Shown here one piece after another: positions 17,324 through 26,034 of a stretch of 64,000 nucleotides of DNA (position 1 is its first letter; every line of letters starts with the position of its first letter). The DNA lies in NCBI RefSeq assembly GCF_030553305.1, contig NZ_JARRAH010000001.1:2356001-2420000 (forward strand), read 5' to 3'. A model generated the notes under the pieces. It did no database searches. It was not told the origin of the DNA and saw only the letters and a list, made by a program, of their open reading frames with translations. Both the position numbers and the translations under genes were made by a program. The stretch is from Halomarina ordinaria (GTDB lineage Archaea > Halobacteriota > Halobacteria > Halobacteriales > Haloarculaceae).

Positions 17324-19036
17324 GTGAACCCCGCCCGCATCGACGAGGAGTTCCCCGCGCCCTCCTATCGCGGGGCCCAGGCGCAGGCGGTCCGGGACAT
17401 CCGCGCGGCCTTCGAGGCCGGCAACGAGGTGGTGCTGGTACGAGCGCCCACGGGGAGCGGCAAGTCGCTGCTCGCGCGAGCCATCGCCGGCTGCGCCCGC
17501 CGCCCCGGCGAGGCCGCCCCGACCGAACCCATCGGCGCGTACTACACCACCCCGCAGGTCTCGCAACTGGACGACGTGGCGGGCGACGACCTCCTCTCGG
17601 ACCTCTCGGTCATCCGGGGGAAGCGCAACTACTCCTGTCTGCTCCCCGGCGAGACGACGACGCCCGTCGACCGTGCCCCCTGCGCGCGCGAGCGCGGATT
17701 CGACTGCCCGGTGATGCACCGCTGTCCGTACTTCTCCGACCGCGACGTCGCCGCCAACCGGCCCATCGCCGCGATGACGCTCGCGTACTTCATGCAGATG
17801 GCCGGCTCCGACGTATTCGGCCAGCGCGACGTCGTCGTCGTCGACGAGGCCCACGGCCTCGCGGAGTGGGCCGAGATGTACGCCACCATCGACCTCGGCC
17901 CCGACACGGTGCCGCTGTGGGAGGACAAGCCCGCCCCCGAGGTAACGGACACCGAGGACGCCGCCCGCTACGCCGACGGCCTCTCGACGGTCTGTTCGCG
18001 CCGCCAGACCGAACTGCGCGGGAAGGAGGAGCTGACGCCCGAGGAGGCCGCCGAGCGCGACCGACTCGCGGAACTCGTCCGGGAACTGGGCTGGTTCGTC
18101 GAGGACGCCCGCGACCCCGAGAGCGCGACGACGTGGGTCGTCGACCAGCCCGACGGCGCGGGGTCGCGCGTCGTCGTCAAGCCGATGGACCCCGAGCGCT
18201 ACCTCCACTACACCCTCTGGGACCGCGGCCAGCGCTTCGCGCTCCTCTCGGCGACCATCCTCAACAAGGAGGCGTTCTGCCGGAGCTCCGGCCTCGACCC
18301 CTCGCGGGTCGCGCTCGTCGACGTCGACCACACCTTCCCCGTCGAGCACCGCCCGCTGTACGACGTGACCCAGGGGAAGATGACCTACGAGCACCGGGAC
18401 GAGACCCTCCCGAAGGTCGCCCGCCTCGTCGTCCGCCTGATGCAGCGCCACCCCGAGGAGAAGGGGCTGATTCACGCCCACTCCTACGCCATCGCCGAGC
18501 GCCTCGCCGCCCTGCTCGCGGACTTCGGCGTCGACAGCCGCGTCCGGACGCACGACGCCTCGACGCGCGACGCGGCGCTCGACTCCTGGAAGCGGAGCGA
18601 CGGCGCGGACGTCTTCGTCTCGGTGAAGATGGAGGAGGCGCTCGACCTGACGGGCGACCTCTGTCGCTGGCAGGTACTGTGTAAGGCACCCTACCCGAAC
18701 ACGCGCGACTCGCGGGTCGCCAGCCGACTGGCCGACGGCCAGTGGGCGTGGTACTACCGGAGCGCGCTCCGGACGGTCATCCAGGCCTGCGGTCGGGTGG
18801 TCCGCGCGCCCGACGACCGCGGGGCGACCTACCTCGCCGATTCGAGCCTGCTCGACCTCTTCGAGCGGGCGCGGAGCGACGTCCCCGACTGGTTCGCCGA
18901 ACAGGTCGACCGGATGAGCGCCCCCGACCTCCCGGCGTTCGACCCGGACGCGGCGCTCGGCGGTGGGGGAACATCGACCCGACGGCGGCGCCCGCGCTCC
19001 ATCGACGACCACCCGCTGGGCGACGTCTGGCGCTAG
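17324..19036 (+). CDS. FeS-cluster DEAH helicase (XPD/DinG-like)
   Basis: Superfamily 2 helicase of 570 residues. It has a Q-like N-terminus, Walker A APTGSGKS (41-48), four cysteines forming the probable FeS cluster (105, 120, 128, 134), DEAH at 174-177, and the C-terminal motif VI region IQACGRVVRAPDDRGATYL. XPD/DinG helicases unwind DNA 5'-3' in repair or replication-fork restart. The start is GTG; a TATA-like gtttacc lies 30 nt before it. It differs from the second FeS helicase at 58657 in length and cysteine spacing. Exact role uncertain. Confidence 0.88.
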   Translation: MNPARIDEEFPAPSYRGAQAQAVRDIRAAFEAGNEVVLVRAPTGSGKSLLARAIAGCARRPGEAAPTEPIGAYYTTPQVSQLDDVAGDDLLSDLSVIRGKRNYSCLLPGETTTPVDRAPCARERGFDCPVMHRCPYFSDRDVAANRPIAAMTLAYFMQMAGSDVFGQRDVVVVDEAHGLAEWAEMYATIDLGPDTVPLWEDKPAPEVTDTEDAARYADGLSTVCSRRQTELRGKEELTPEEAAERDRLAELVRELGWFVEDARDPESATTWVVDQPDGAGSRVVVKPMDPERYLHYTLWDRGQRFALLSATILNKEAFCRSSGLDPSRVALVDVDHTFPVEHRPLYDVTQGKMTYEHRDETLPKVARLVVRLMQRHPEEKGLIHAHSYAIAERLAALLADFGVDSRVRTHDASTRDAALDSWKRSDGADVFVSVKMEEALDLTGDLCRWQVLCKAPYPNTRDSRVASRLADGQWAWYYRSALRTVIQACGRVVRAPDDRGATYLADSSLLDLFERARSDVPDWFAEQVDRMSAPDLPAFDPDAALGGGGTSTRRRRPRSIDDHPLGDVWR

Positions 19037-19122
19037 ATGAGCAGCGCCGACATCCCGTAGACGACGGACGAGCCGACCATGAGGAGGGTGAACACGACCG
19101 CGAACCACTGTTGTCGTGTCAT
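19033..19122 (-). CDS. Very small single-pass membrane protein
   Basis: 29 residues: a short polar start (MTRQQW) followed by one hydrophobic helix to the C-terminus. The frame overlaps the helicase stop by 4 nt on the opposite strand. Codon third positions are G/C-rich and the layout (MxRQxWFAVVFxLLMVGSS) resembles small haloarchaeal membrane proteins that are often missed. Upstream in-frame starts would only add unlikely residues. Confidence 0.55.
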   Translation of the reverse strand: MTRQQWFAVVFTLLMVGSSVVYGMSALLI

Positions 19123-19183
19123 ACCTCCCCACTGCGGAGCGCCCGGCATAGGCGTTCTGGTCGCAACGGTCTCGTACCGTGCC

Positions 19184-19300
19184 GTGGTCTCTCGTGTCGC
19201 GGGGCCGCTAGACAGGCTCGACCGCGCGGTCGACGAGCGCCTCGCGACCCTCCGCGGGCGGGGCGAGGCCCCCTTCGAGCGCGACGAGCGAGCGGACTGA
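19184..19300 (+). CDS. Possible 38-residue basic/acidic small protein
   Basis: A GTG-started frame fills most of the gap between the small membrane protein and nmd3. Its later codons show the strong G/C third-position bias of real haloarchaeal genes (DRAVDERLATLRGRGEAPFE). No family is recognised, and no clear promoter or ribosome site was found, so it is only a candidate. Confidence 0.3.
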   Translation: MVSRVAGPLDRLDRAVDERLATLRGRGEAPFERDERAD

Positions 19301-19306
19301 CCGTTC

Positions 19307-20428
19307 TCACTCGGCGTTCTCGACGGCGTCTTCGGGGAGGACGTGGAGGCCGGCGCGGCTCTTGATGACGTGGACCGTCTCCGCGCTCGTGTCGAGGTAG
19401 CTCGGGCGGGCGATGGTCTTCGTCTCGTAGGTCTCCGGGTCGAGCACCTGTACCGCGTGTTCGTCCTCGACGGCGACGAGCGTGGTCTCCCGGGCGTCGT
19501 CGACGGTGCCGAGGCGTCGGGCGGGCGGCGAGACGCCGTCGTCGCTGTCGGCCTCGTAGCGCTCACCGGTGGTGAGGTAGTCGCCCTTCAGGTTGCCGTG
19601 GGCGCTCCGGACGAGGACGGGGTCGTCGTCCTCGGGTTCGAGGACGGTGCCAGCGGGATAGGGCGGCAGGCGGACCGCGTAGGTGACGCGGTACACCTCG
19701 TTGCCGTCCGAGTCCTCGGTGACGAGCGTCCGCGAGTCGGTGACCTCGCCGCCGAAGCGCCGCTGGATGCGCTGGGCGACCGCCCGGCCCATCTGTGTGG
19801 TCGATATCTTGATGGTCACGCCCTCGGGGCCGTGGTCTATCTCGCTGATGAAGGCGTTGCGGTCGCCCTTGTCGTCGCGGGCGGCGACGTACTCCTCGGC
19901 GATGTCGACGGCGGCGTCGCACTCCGCGTCGCTCGGGTCGCGCCCCTCGGCGCGTACCTGGACGACGGCGGCGAAGTAGTCGCCGGCGATGCGCGAACAG
20001 CGCGTACAGGTCTCGCGGCTGAAGCGCACGCGGACGTCGCGGTCGGCCTCGAGGGGCGTCTCGCGGACGACGCCCGTGAAGTGACAGTGCATCAACACCG
20101 TGTTCTGGTCGACCTGTTCGGGGTCGACCAGCCACGAGAACTCGTCGGCGTCGAGGTGGACCGACAGCTCCTCGGTCACCGCCTCGATGGCGACGTCGGT
20201 GTAGTCCTCCGCACCGACGTCGACCCACCGGTTGCCCCGGTGGACGGCGCCACAGCGCGGACAGACCCGGACCGTCAGCTCCTCGGGTGCCGACACCAGT
20301 TCGAAGTCCTCGAAGTAGCAGGCGTCACACAGTTGCGCCCGGCGGCCGGCGGGGTCCCCCACCCGCGGTCCGTCCCGCGGGTCGACGGGGTCGCCACAGC
20401 GCGGGCAGAACTCGCGCGATGTACTCAT
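19307..20428 (-). CDS. NMD3-like 60S/50S ribosome-export family protein
   Basis: 373 residues homologous to the N-terminal part of eukaryotic NMD3, which binds the large ribosomal subunit. Several CxxC zinc pairs are visible (CPRC near 8, CDAC near 36, CPRC near 57, CTRC near 138), followed by OB/SH3-like beta domains. Archaeal NMD3 lacks the nuclear-export tail; its role is probably large-subunit maturation together with aIF6, which is encoded about 10 kb downstream. A TATA-like acttaacc lies 27 nt before the ATG. Confidence 0.92.
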   Translation of the reverse strand: MSTSREFCPRCGDPVDPRDGPRVGDPAGRRAQLCDACYFEDFELVSAPEELTVRVCPRCGAVHRGNRWVDVGAEDYTDVAIEAVTEELSVHLDADEFSWLVDPEQVDQNTVLMHCHFTGVVRETPLEADRDVRVRFSRETCTRCSRIAGDYFAAVVQVRAEGRDPSDAECDAAVDIAEEYVAARDDKGDRNAFISEIDHGPEGVTIKISTTQMGRAVAQRIQRRFGGEVTDSRTLVTEDSDGNEVYRVTYAVRLPPYPAGTVLEPEDDDPVLVRSAHGNLKGDYLTTGERYEADSDDGVSPPARRLGTVDDARETTLVAVEDEHAVQVLDPETYETKTIARPSYLDTSAETVHVIKSRAGLHVLPEDAVENAE

Positions 20429-20477
20429 TACCCCGAGTACCCCCCTCGGGCGGTTAAGTTCCGCGTGTTCGGCGCCC

Positions 20478-20801
20478 TCACCCCGCGGCGTTCAGCGCGG
20501 CGAGGCGGCGCGCGAGTTCGAGGACGACGGCCGCCGCGAGCGCCTCCGTCACCGGCAGCGCCACCGACCCGCCGGGGGTGGCGACGGCGACGGTGGGCAC
20601 CGTCGTCGCCAGCGCCTCGACGAGCGCCAGCAGCGAGAGCGTCGCCAGGGGGACGGCGCTCTCGAACAGCACTGCGGCGGCGCGCAGCGCAGCCGCCGCG
20701 AGCACCGCGCGAACGCCGCCAGTACGGACGGGCTGTGGTTCGGTCCCCTCGGACCGGGGCGGTTCGTCGTCGGACGTGGTCGGTGGCTGTGGCTCTGACA
20801 T
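20478..20801 (-). CDS. Small Ala/Leu-rich membrane protein
   Basis: 107 residues. A hydrophilic Pro/Ser/Glu-rich N-terminus (about 1-30) precedes a long hydrophobic, alanine- and leucine-rich stretch with two or three helices. No family is recognised. It lies 33 nt downstream of the zinc-ribbon gene on the same strand, so they may be co-transcribed, and its end is 49 nt before the nmd3 start. Confidence 0.62.
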   Translation of the reverse strand: MSEPQPPTTSDDEPPRSEGTEPQPVRTGGVRAVLAAAALRAAAVLFESAVPLATLSLLALVEALATTVPTVAVATPGGSVALPVTEALAAAVVLELARRLAALNAAG

Positions 20802-20834
20802 GGCTGTGGCGGTGCGGACGCGTTCGAGGCCGGA

Positions 20835-21089
20835 CTACCGGAGGTCGACGGCCGCCCACGGGACCGTCTCGCCGGTCTTCTTGTCGAACAGCTCCCAGTA
20901 CTCCGGTTCGACGCCGTGCAACTGTGCGCAGGCGGCGCACCAGATGTGGTTGTTCGTGGGGTCCCAGTCGACGTGGCCGTTCGGACAGACGAACCGCCAG
21001 CGGACCAGCGGGTCGCCGCGGTCGACGACGACGCGGTGGTAGGCGTCACCCTCGCCGCTCCCGTCCGCGAACGCTCCCAGTGTGGGCAT
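20835..21089 (-). CDS. Small zinc-ribbon protein
   Basis: 84 residues. A C-x2-N-G-H followed by C-x2-C (VCPNGHVDWDPTNNHIWCAAC) gives a likely zinc site of the kind found in haloarchaeal 'CPxGH' proteins. The C-terminal part (GVEPEYWELFDKKTGETVPW) is conserved-looking and aromatic. Function unknown. A TATA-like gatattaacc patch about 27 nt upstream of the ATG supports the start. Confidence 0.72.
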   Translation of the reverse strand: MPTLGAFADGSGEGDAYHRVVVDRGDPLVRWRFVCPNGHVDWDPTNNHIWCAACAQLHGVEPEYWELFDKKTGETVPWAAVDLR

Positions 21090-21549
21090 GGTTACCTTCG
21101 AGTACCGCCATCGGGATATTAACCGGAATTCACGGGCGGAGTGAAACTGGACCGGACCCCGAAAGTGACCGACGGCGCCGGGATACGACTCCGAACACGG
21201 GCGCTCGTGGGGGCCTCGATTCGCCCGGATTCGCGCTCCCGGCCGCCCGAGGCGACCGTTCCCGCCCCACCAACACGAGAGTGAAAGTGAAATCGACGCG
21301 GTCGAGCGACGCTGGAACACGCTCTCGACCTGTGAGGCAACCGGAATCGGGGGGATACGTCGTCCGAGGAGCGGTGAGAAGCGCTTCCGACGCCTACTAT
21401 CACGAAGCACGACTGTTCGAGCGGTCCTGCTGCCGTCTCGGGGCTGCCCATCGCGTGTCGACCGCGTGTCGAACCCTGTCGGGAGGGCCGGCGGGTCGGA
21501 GACCTCCCGAGAGAAGAGATATTAAATCCGTCCACCGTCTAGACCACCC
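21090..21549. other. 460-nt intergenic region without a convincing gene
   Basis: The gap between divergent genes contains promoter-like AT patches at each end (gatattaac near 21111 for the minus gene; atattaaat near 21518 for htpX). A 14-nt sequence gagtgaaagtgaaa at 21279-21292 is the exact reverse complement of the element before radA at 24107-24120. Reading frames crossing the gap lack haloarchaeal third-position bias, so I call no gene; a small RNA cannot be excluded. Confidence 0.55.
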
Positions 21550-22419
21550 ATGGACTGGAAACCCGACTGGGGACTGCGTGGGCGCATGGCGCTCACGATG
21601 TTCCTGCTCTTCGCCCTCTACATCGTGTTCATCGGGGTTCTCGCCGCGGCGGGTGTCGGCCTCCTGACGATCGTCCTCGTCATGGGGGCGTTCTCGCTCG
21701 GACAGTTCTTCTTCAGCGACAAGCTCGCGCTCTACAGCATGGGCGCGACAGTCGTCGACGAGGACGAGTACCCCGAACTGCACGCGATGGTCGGGCGACT
21801 CAGCCAGCAGGCCGACCTCCCGAAGCCGAAGGTGGCGGTGGTGGACTCGCGTGTCCCGAACGCCTTCGCGACCGGGCGCTCGCAGAAGAACTCCGCCGTC
21901 TGCGTCACGACGGGCATCATGCGCACGCTCGACCGCGACGAACTGGAGGGCGTCCTCGCCCACGAACTCGCGCACGTGAAGAACCGCGACGTGATGGTGA
22001 TGACCATCGCGTCGTTCCTCTCGACGCTCGCGTTCCTCGTCGTGCGCTGGGGGTGGCTGTTCACCGGCGGGCGCGACCGCAACAGCGGCGGCGTGGTCGT
22101 CGCCATCCTCGCGTCGCTCGTCGTCTGGATCATCTCGTTCCTGCTCATCCGGACGCTCTCGCGCTACCGCGAGTTCGCCGCCGACCGCGGCGGGGCGGTC
22201 ATCACCGGCCGGCCGAGCGCCCTCGCCAGCGCCCTGCTGAAGATATCCGGGGAGATGGACAACGTCCCGAAGAACGACCTCCGCGAGGAGTCGGAGATGA
22301 ACGCGTTCTTCATCATCCCCATCAAGAGCGGGGTCGTCGGGCGCCTGTTCAGCACCCACCCGAGCACCGAGAAGCGCGTCGAACGCCTGCGCGCGATGGA
22401 ACGCGAACTCGAAGCCTGA
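21550..22419 (+). CDS. htpX: HtpX-like membrane M48 metalloprotease (copy 1)
   Basis: 289-residue membrane-bound zinc protease. Two N-terminal helices (about 14-55), the HELAH zinc motif (His138, Glu139, His142), two further helices after it, and the distal ligand region YREFAADRGG around 211-220 are all present. HtpX degrades misfolded membrane proteins during envelope stress. The TATA-like atattaaat about 29 nt upstream supports a leaderless start. It heads the cluster htpX-htpX2-pspAB, a gene association known in haloarchaea and actinobacteria. Confidence 0.93.
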   Translation: MDWKPDWGLRGRMALTMFLLFALYIVFIGVLAAAGVGLLTIVLVMGAFSLGQFFFSDKLALYSMGATVVDEDEYPELHAMVGRLSQQADLPKPKVAVVDSRVPNAFATGRSQKNSAVCVTTGIMRTLDRDELEGVLAHELAHVKNRDVMVMTIASFLSTLAFLVVRWGWLFTGGRDRNSGGVVVAILASLVVWIISFLLIRTLSRYREFAADRGGAVITGRPSALASALLKISGEMDNVPKNDLREESEMNAFFIIPIKSGVVGRLFSTHPSTEKRVERLRAMERELEA

Positions 22420-22511
22420 GTCGCCGGTCGCCGCTCGACGTCCCACCCTCTTCCCACACCCGGAGCTGACGGCGACCCAACAGTTATCTACTCGTTCGGC
22501 CACTCCGAGGT

Positions 22512-23411
22512 ATGGACTGGTCCTCCGACCGCCGCCTCCAGCGCCGGATGGTCGGGTCGCTCGCCCTGACGCTCGTCGGGTACGCGGCCCTCCTCGGCGG
22601 CCTCTACTGGCTGCTCCCCCGGTCGCTCGCCCTCCCCGCCGGTGCGCTCCTGGTGCTTGCGCTCGTCGTGCAGGTGCGGGAGGCCGACCGCATCGCCTAC
22701 CTGCTCACGCGGGGCATCGCCCTCTCTCGCGAGACGTACCCGCCGGTGTACGACACCGTCGGCCGCGTCGCCCGGGGGGCGGACATGCCGATGCCGGCGG
22801 TGGCGGTCGTCCCGACCGAGGAACGAAACGCCTTCGCCGCGGGCACCGGGAAGCGGACCGTCGTCTGCGTGACGCTCGGTCTGCTGAAGGCGCTCGACGA
22901 GCGGGAACTGGAGGCCGTCGTCGCCCACGAACTCGCCCACCTGAAGAACGGCGACTCGACGGTGCTCACGGTCGCCGCGTTCCCCACCGCCGTCGCGCTG
23001 TTCCTGCTCTCCTCGGCGGGCTCTCTCGCCCGCGCGTCGACCGGGAGCGTCCTCCGGTTCTGGTTCTTCGGGCAGGCGCTCGGCCTCGCGCTACTCGTCG
23101 CGGTGGTCGGCGCACCCCTGCTGCTCGCCAGCCTCCCGGGGACGCTCGTCCTCTCGCGCTACCGCGAGTTCGCCGCCGACCGCGGCGCCGTCGCCATCAC
23201 CGGCGACCCGGTGGGTCTCGCGGAGGCGCTCGGCACGCTCTACGGCGCGCCGCGACCGCCGACCGCGGACCTCAGACGGGTCGCGACGTTCAACGCCTTC
23301 TGTATCGTCCCGACGGCCTCCCTCCCGGCGTGGCTCCCCTCGACACACCCGCCGACGGCCGAGCGCATCCGTCGGCTCGGCGACCTCGCCCGCGAAATCG
23401 AGCAGGCATAA
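22512..23411 (+). CDS. HtpX-like M48 metalloprotease (copy 2)
   Basis: 299-residue paralogue of the preceding protease, with the same start (MDW...) and architecture: two N-terminal helices, HELAH (His139, Glu140, His143), a glycine/leucine-rich membrane region and the YREFAADRG segment. Divergence is substantial, so the duplication is not recent. A TATA-like gttatc lies 30 nt before the ATG, giving it its own promoter. It probably shares or divides substrates with copy 1. Confidence 0.9.
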   Translation: MDWSSDRRLQRRMVGSLALTLVGYAALLGGLYWLLPRSLALPAGALLVLALVVQVREADRIAYLLTRGIALSRETYPPVYDTVGRVARGADMPMPAVAVVPTEERNAFAAGTGKRTVVCVTLGLLKALDERELEAVVAHELAHLKNGDSTVLTVAAFPTAVALFLLSSAGSLARASTGSVLRFWFFGQALGLALLVAVVGAPLLLASLPGTLVLSRYREFAADRGAVAITGDPVGLAEALGTLYGAPRPPTADLRRVATFNAFCIVPTASLPAWLPSTHPPTAERIRRLGDLAREIEQA

Positions 23412-23435
23412 ACCGTCGGCGTCCGTAGCCGCGCC

Positions 23436-24038
23436 ATGGGCATCTTCGACTCCCTCCGGCAGGCCCTCGGGATGAGCGCCGAGACGGACGCCACCCGCGA
23501 GGCCAGCCCCGAGGACCTCTTCGGGATGAGCACGGCGTACATGACGATGGAGGCCGACCTCGGGTACGACCAGGGCGGCGCGGCGGCGCTCTGTTTCTCC
23601 GGCGTCGACAGCACCGCCTTCGCGGAGACCGAGCGCGAGGTCGAGCGCATCCTCGAAGCCGGCGAGATTGAGACCGGGACGCAGGCGCGCTTCGAGACGG
23701 ACTCCCACGGTTACCAGTGGGTCGTCCTCGAGGACACGGACCCCGAGGACCTCGTGACGAGCATCCACTTCGCCGCCGACACCTTCATCGAGGAGGGGTT
23801 CGGCAACCGCCTGCTCGCGGCGCTGTTCGCCTTCGAGAAGGACGGCCAGCCCGTCTACTGGGTCTACTCCTTCCGCCGCGGCACGTACTACCCCTTCGCG
23901 CCGCGCCCCGGGCACGAGCGCGACTCGGGTGTCGAGTTCAAACTGGAGAGCGTCCTCGACGGCGAACTTACGGTCGAGCAGGACAAGGACTACTGGTTCC
24001 CCCTCTGGCCGGACCGCGGCCGCCACCCCTGGGAGTAG
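23436..24038 (+). CDS. pspAB: PspA-associated protein PspAB
   Basis: 200-residue soluble protein starting MGIFDSLRQALGMS. It matches the PspAB family, which occurs beside PspA and HtpX genes and is thought to take part in the phage-shock-type membrane-stress response. No PspA gene is visible in this window. A central region (FGMSTAYMTMEADLGY) and WVYSFRRGTYYPFAPRPG are the most conserved-looking parts. A TATA-like cataaacc about 29 nt upstream gives it a possible separate promoter in addition to read-through from htpX2 (24 nt gap). Confidence 0.82.
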   Translation: MGIFDSLRQALGMSAETDATREASPEDLFGMSTAYMTMEADLGYDQGGAAALCFSGVDSTAFAETEREVERILEAGEIETGTQARFETDSHGYQWVVLEDTDPEDLVTSIHFAADTFIEEGFGNRLLAALFAFEKDGQPVYWVYSFRRGTYYPFAPRPGHERDSGVEFKLESVLDGELTVEQDKDYWFPLWPDRGRHPWE

Positions 24039-24106
24039 CGCTCGTACTCCCTCCCGTACTTGACCCTTCGTTCCTCCGAACGGTCGACCACGCTCCCGTA
24101 CTTCGG

Positions 24107-24141
24107 TTTCACTTTCACTCACCTGTTAACGAGGGTTTATA
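24107..24141 (+). promoter_or_regulatory. radA promoter with TTTCACTTTCACTC direct repeat
   Basis: The 14-nt element tttcactttcactc (24107-24120) contains a direct repeat of TTTCAC and stands 16 nt before the TATA-like tttata (24136-24141), which is 30 nt before the radA ATG. Its position just upstream of BRE/TATA is that of an activator or repressor site. The exact reverse complement recurs at 21279-21292. Confidence 0.6.
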
Positions 24142-24165
24142 CCCGGATGGGCGCAAGCCACTTCC

Positions 24166-25194
24166 ATGGCAAGTGACCTTGAGGACCTCCCCGGCGTGGG
24201 TCCGGCCACCGCAGAGAAGCTCCGCGAGAACGGCTACGACTCCTACCAGTCCATCGCCGTCGCCTCCCCCGGCGAACTGTCGAACACCGCGGACGTAGGC
24301 GAGAGCACCGCCCACGACATCATCCAGGCCGCCCGTGAGGGTGCCGACATCGGTGGGTTCGAGACCGGGTCGCAGGTGCTCGAACGCCGCGAGCGCATCG
24401 GGAAGCTGAAGATGCTCGTCCCGGAGATAGACGAGATGCTCGGCGGCGGCGTCGAGACCCAGTCCATCACCGAGGTGTACGGCGAGTTCGGCGCCGGCAA
24501 GTCCCAGATCTCCCACCAGCTCTCGGTCAACGTCCAGCTCCCGCCGGAGGCCGGCGGCCTCGGCGGCAGCGCCATCTTCATCGACTCCGAGGACACCTTC
24601 CGCCCCGAGCGCATCGAGGAGATGCTCTTCGGGCTCGACGACGACATCCTCCAGGCGGCGCTCGACGACCGCGAGATCGAGGGGACGCCCGACGACGAGG
24701 CGGCGCGCGAACAGCTCCTCGAGTCGTTCCTCGACAAGATACACGTCGCGAAGGCGTTCAACTCCAACCACCAGATACTCCTCGCCGAGAAGGCCAACGA
24801 GATCGCGAAGGAACACCAGGAGTCCGACTTCCCCGTCCGCCTGCTCTGCGTCGACTCGCTGACCGCTCACTTCCGCGCGGAGTACGTCGGGCGCGGGCAG
24901 CTCGCCCCCCGACAGCAGAAGCTCAACAAGCACCTCCACGACATCGACCGGGTCGGCAACCTCTACAACGCCGCCGTCCTCGTCACCAACCAGGTGCAGT
25001 CGAACCCCGACGCCTTCTTCGGCGACCCGACCAAGCCCATCGGCGGGAACATCCTCGGCCACAAGTCCACCTTCCGGATGTACCTCCGCAAGTCGAAGGG
25101 GAACAAGCGCATCGTGAAGCTCGTCGACGCGCCGAACCTCCCCGACGGCGAAGCCGTCATGCGCGTCGAGAACGAGGGCCTGAAGCCCGAGTAA
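24166..25194 (+). CDS. radA: DNA repair and recombination protein RadA
   Basis: 342-residue archaeal RecA/Rad51 recombinase that forms filaments on single-stranded DNA and drives strand exchange. It shows the N-terminal helix-hairpin-helix domain ([20 protein letters not shown]), Walker A GEFGAGKS (106-113), Walker [12 protein letters not shown] around 225-235, and the C-terminal conserved end with [19 protein letters not shown]. Length is typical and no intein is present. A single-gene transcript is likely, with strong TATA box and upstream element. Confidence 0.97.
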   Translation: MASDLEDLPGVGPATAEKLRENGYDSYQSIAVASPGELSNTADVGESTAHDIIQAAREGADIGGFETGSQVLERRERIGKLKMLVPEIDEMLGGGVETQSITEVYGEFGAGKSQISHQLSVNVQLPPEAGGLGGSAIFIDSEDTFRPERIEEMLFGLDDDILQAALDDREIEGTPDDEAAREQLLESFLDKIHVAKAFNSNHQILLAEKANEIAKEHQESDFPVRLLCVDSLTAHFRAEYVGRGQLAPRQQKLNKHLHDIDRVGNLYNAAVLVTNQVQSNPDAFFGDPTKPIGGNILGHKSTFRMYLRKSKGNKRIVKLVDAPNLPDGEAVMRVENEGLKPE

Positions 25195-25519
25195 AACGAC
25201 CTTTTGTTGCGGTCGCCTATCAGCGACCCGCTTCGCGGTCGCTGATGGCTCCCTGACAAAAGCTCGGGTAAAAGCACTACGTCACCCCCTCGCTACGCTC
25301 GGGGGTTCCTTGGTCCGCTCGCTCACTGCGTTCGCTCGCGGTGAGCGCGCTGGCGCCACCCGAACGCAGCAATCGCCACCGAGCGAGCTTTTCATCGCAC
25401 CCCCACGTACCTCTCCGCGACTGAGCGAGCGACGCGAGCGAAGGAGCGGGCCGACGACTGAACGGAACGAACGCCGAAGGCGTGAGTGAAGTGAAGGAGG
25501 AGTGCTTTTCGTCGAGCTT
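25195..25519. other. Intergenic region with terminator and palindromes
   Basis: After radA comes a T4 tract (25202-25205) and then a perfect inverted repeat with 10-bp stem ATCAGCGACC and loop CGCTTCGC (25219-25246). Further on are several gctcgct/agcgagc-type short palindromes. Such sequences commonly lie between convergent haloarchaeal genes. No reading frame here has coding character. Confidence 0.55.
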
Positions 25520-25936
25520 TTACTCGGTCTTCGTCGTCTCGACGTCGATGTCGCCGGTGTGTATCCTTGCGCCGTCCTGGGCCACCTTCTCCGCGAGGAC
25601 GGCGCACTTGATGCGCATCGGGCTGATGTCGACGCCGAGCATCTCGACGACGTCGTCGCGGTCCATCGCGTCGAGTTCGTCGAGGGTCATGCCCGGCAGC
25701 CGCTGGGTGAGCATCGAGGCGCTGGCCTGGCTGATGGCGCAGCCGTCGCCGCTGAACGCCACGAACTCGATGGTCTCGCCGTCGTCCTCGAGCACGACGT
25801 CCATCCGGATGGTGTCGCCACACGACGGGTTCTCCCCCTCGTGCGAGAACGTTGGGTCCGCCACCTCGCCGTGGTTCCGGGGGTTCTTGTAGTGGTCCAG
25901 AATCTGCTGTCGGTACATGTCCGAGCCGAGTCCCAT
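25520..25936 (-). CDS. sufU: SufU/IscU-type Fe-S cluster assembly protein
   Basis: 138-residue protein with the three conserved cysteines of the IscU/SufU fold: NPSCGD (Cys39), GDGCAIS (Cys66) and RIKCAV (Cys111), plus the aspartate after the first. In Gram-positive bacteria SufU is a zinc protein that takes sulfur from SufS; in other organisms the fold is a cluster scaffold. The gene lies 98 nt downstream of sufS on the same strand, supporting a sulfur-transfer partnership. It has a possible own promoter with a cccttttcg patch upstream. Confidence 0.9.
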   Translation of the reverse strand: MGLGSDMYRQQILDHYKNPRNHGEVADPTFSHEGENPSCGDTIRMDVVLEDDGETIEFVAFSGDGCAISQASASMLTQRLPGMTLDELDAMDRDDVVEMLGVDISPMRIKCAVLAEKVAQDGARIHTGDIDVETTKTE

Positions 25937-26034
25937 TGTTGTCGCCCGTATGCGAGTGGCGACGAAAAGGGTTGTCCCTGGGTTCCCGGGTCGTCGACGA
26001 AGGGAACGACCGAAAGAGGACCGGGGCGGCGACG

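Noticed and set aside
21180-21540. Several overlapping ORFs of 100-190 codons in the htpX upstream gap
   Set aside because: They lack the strong G/C third-position pattern of neighbours, contain many serines and arginines typical of shifted frames, and have no promoter or ribosome site.
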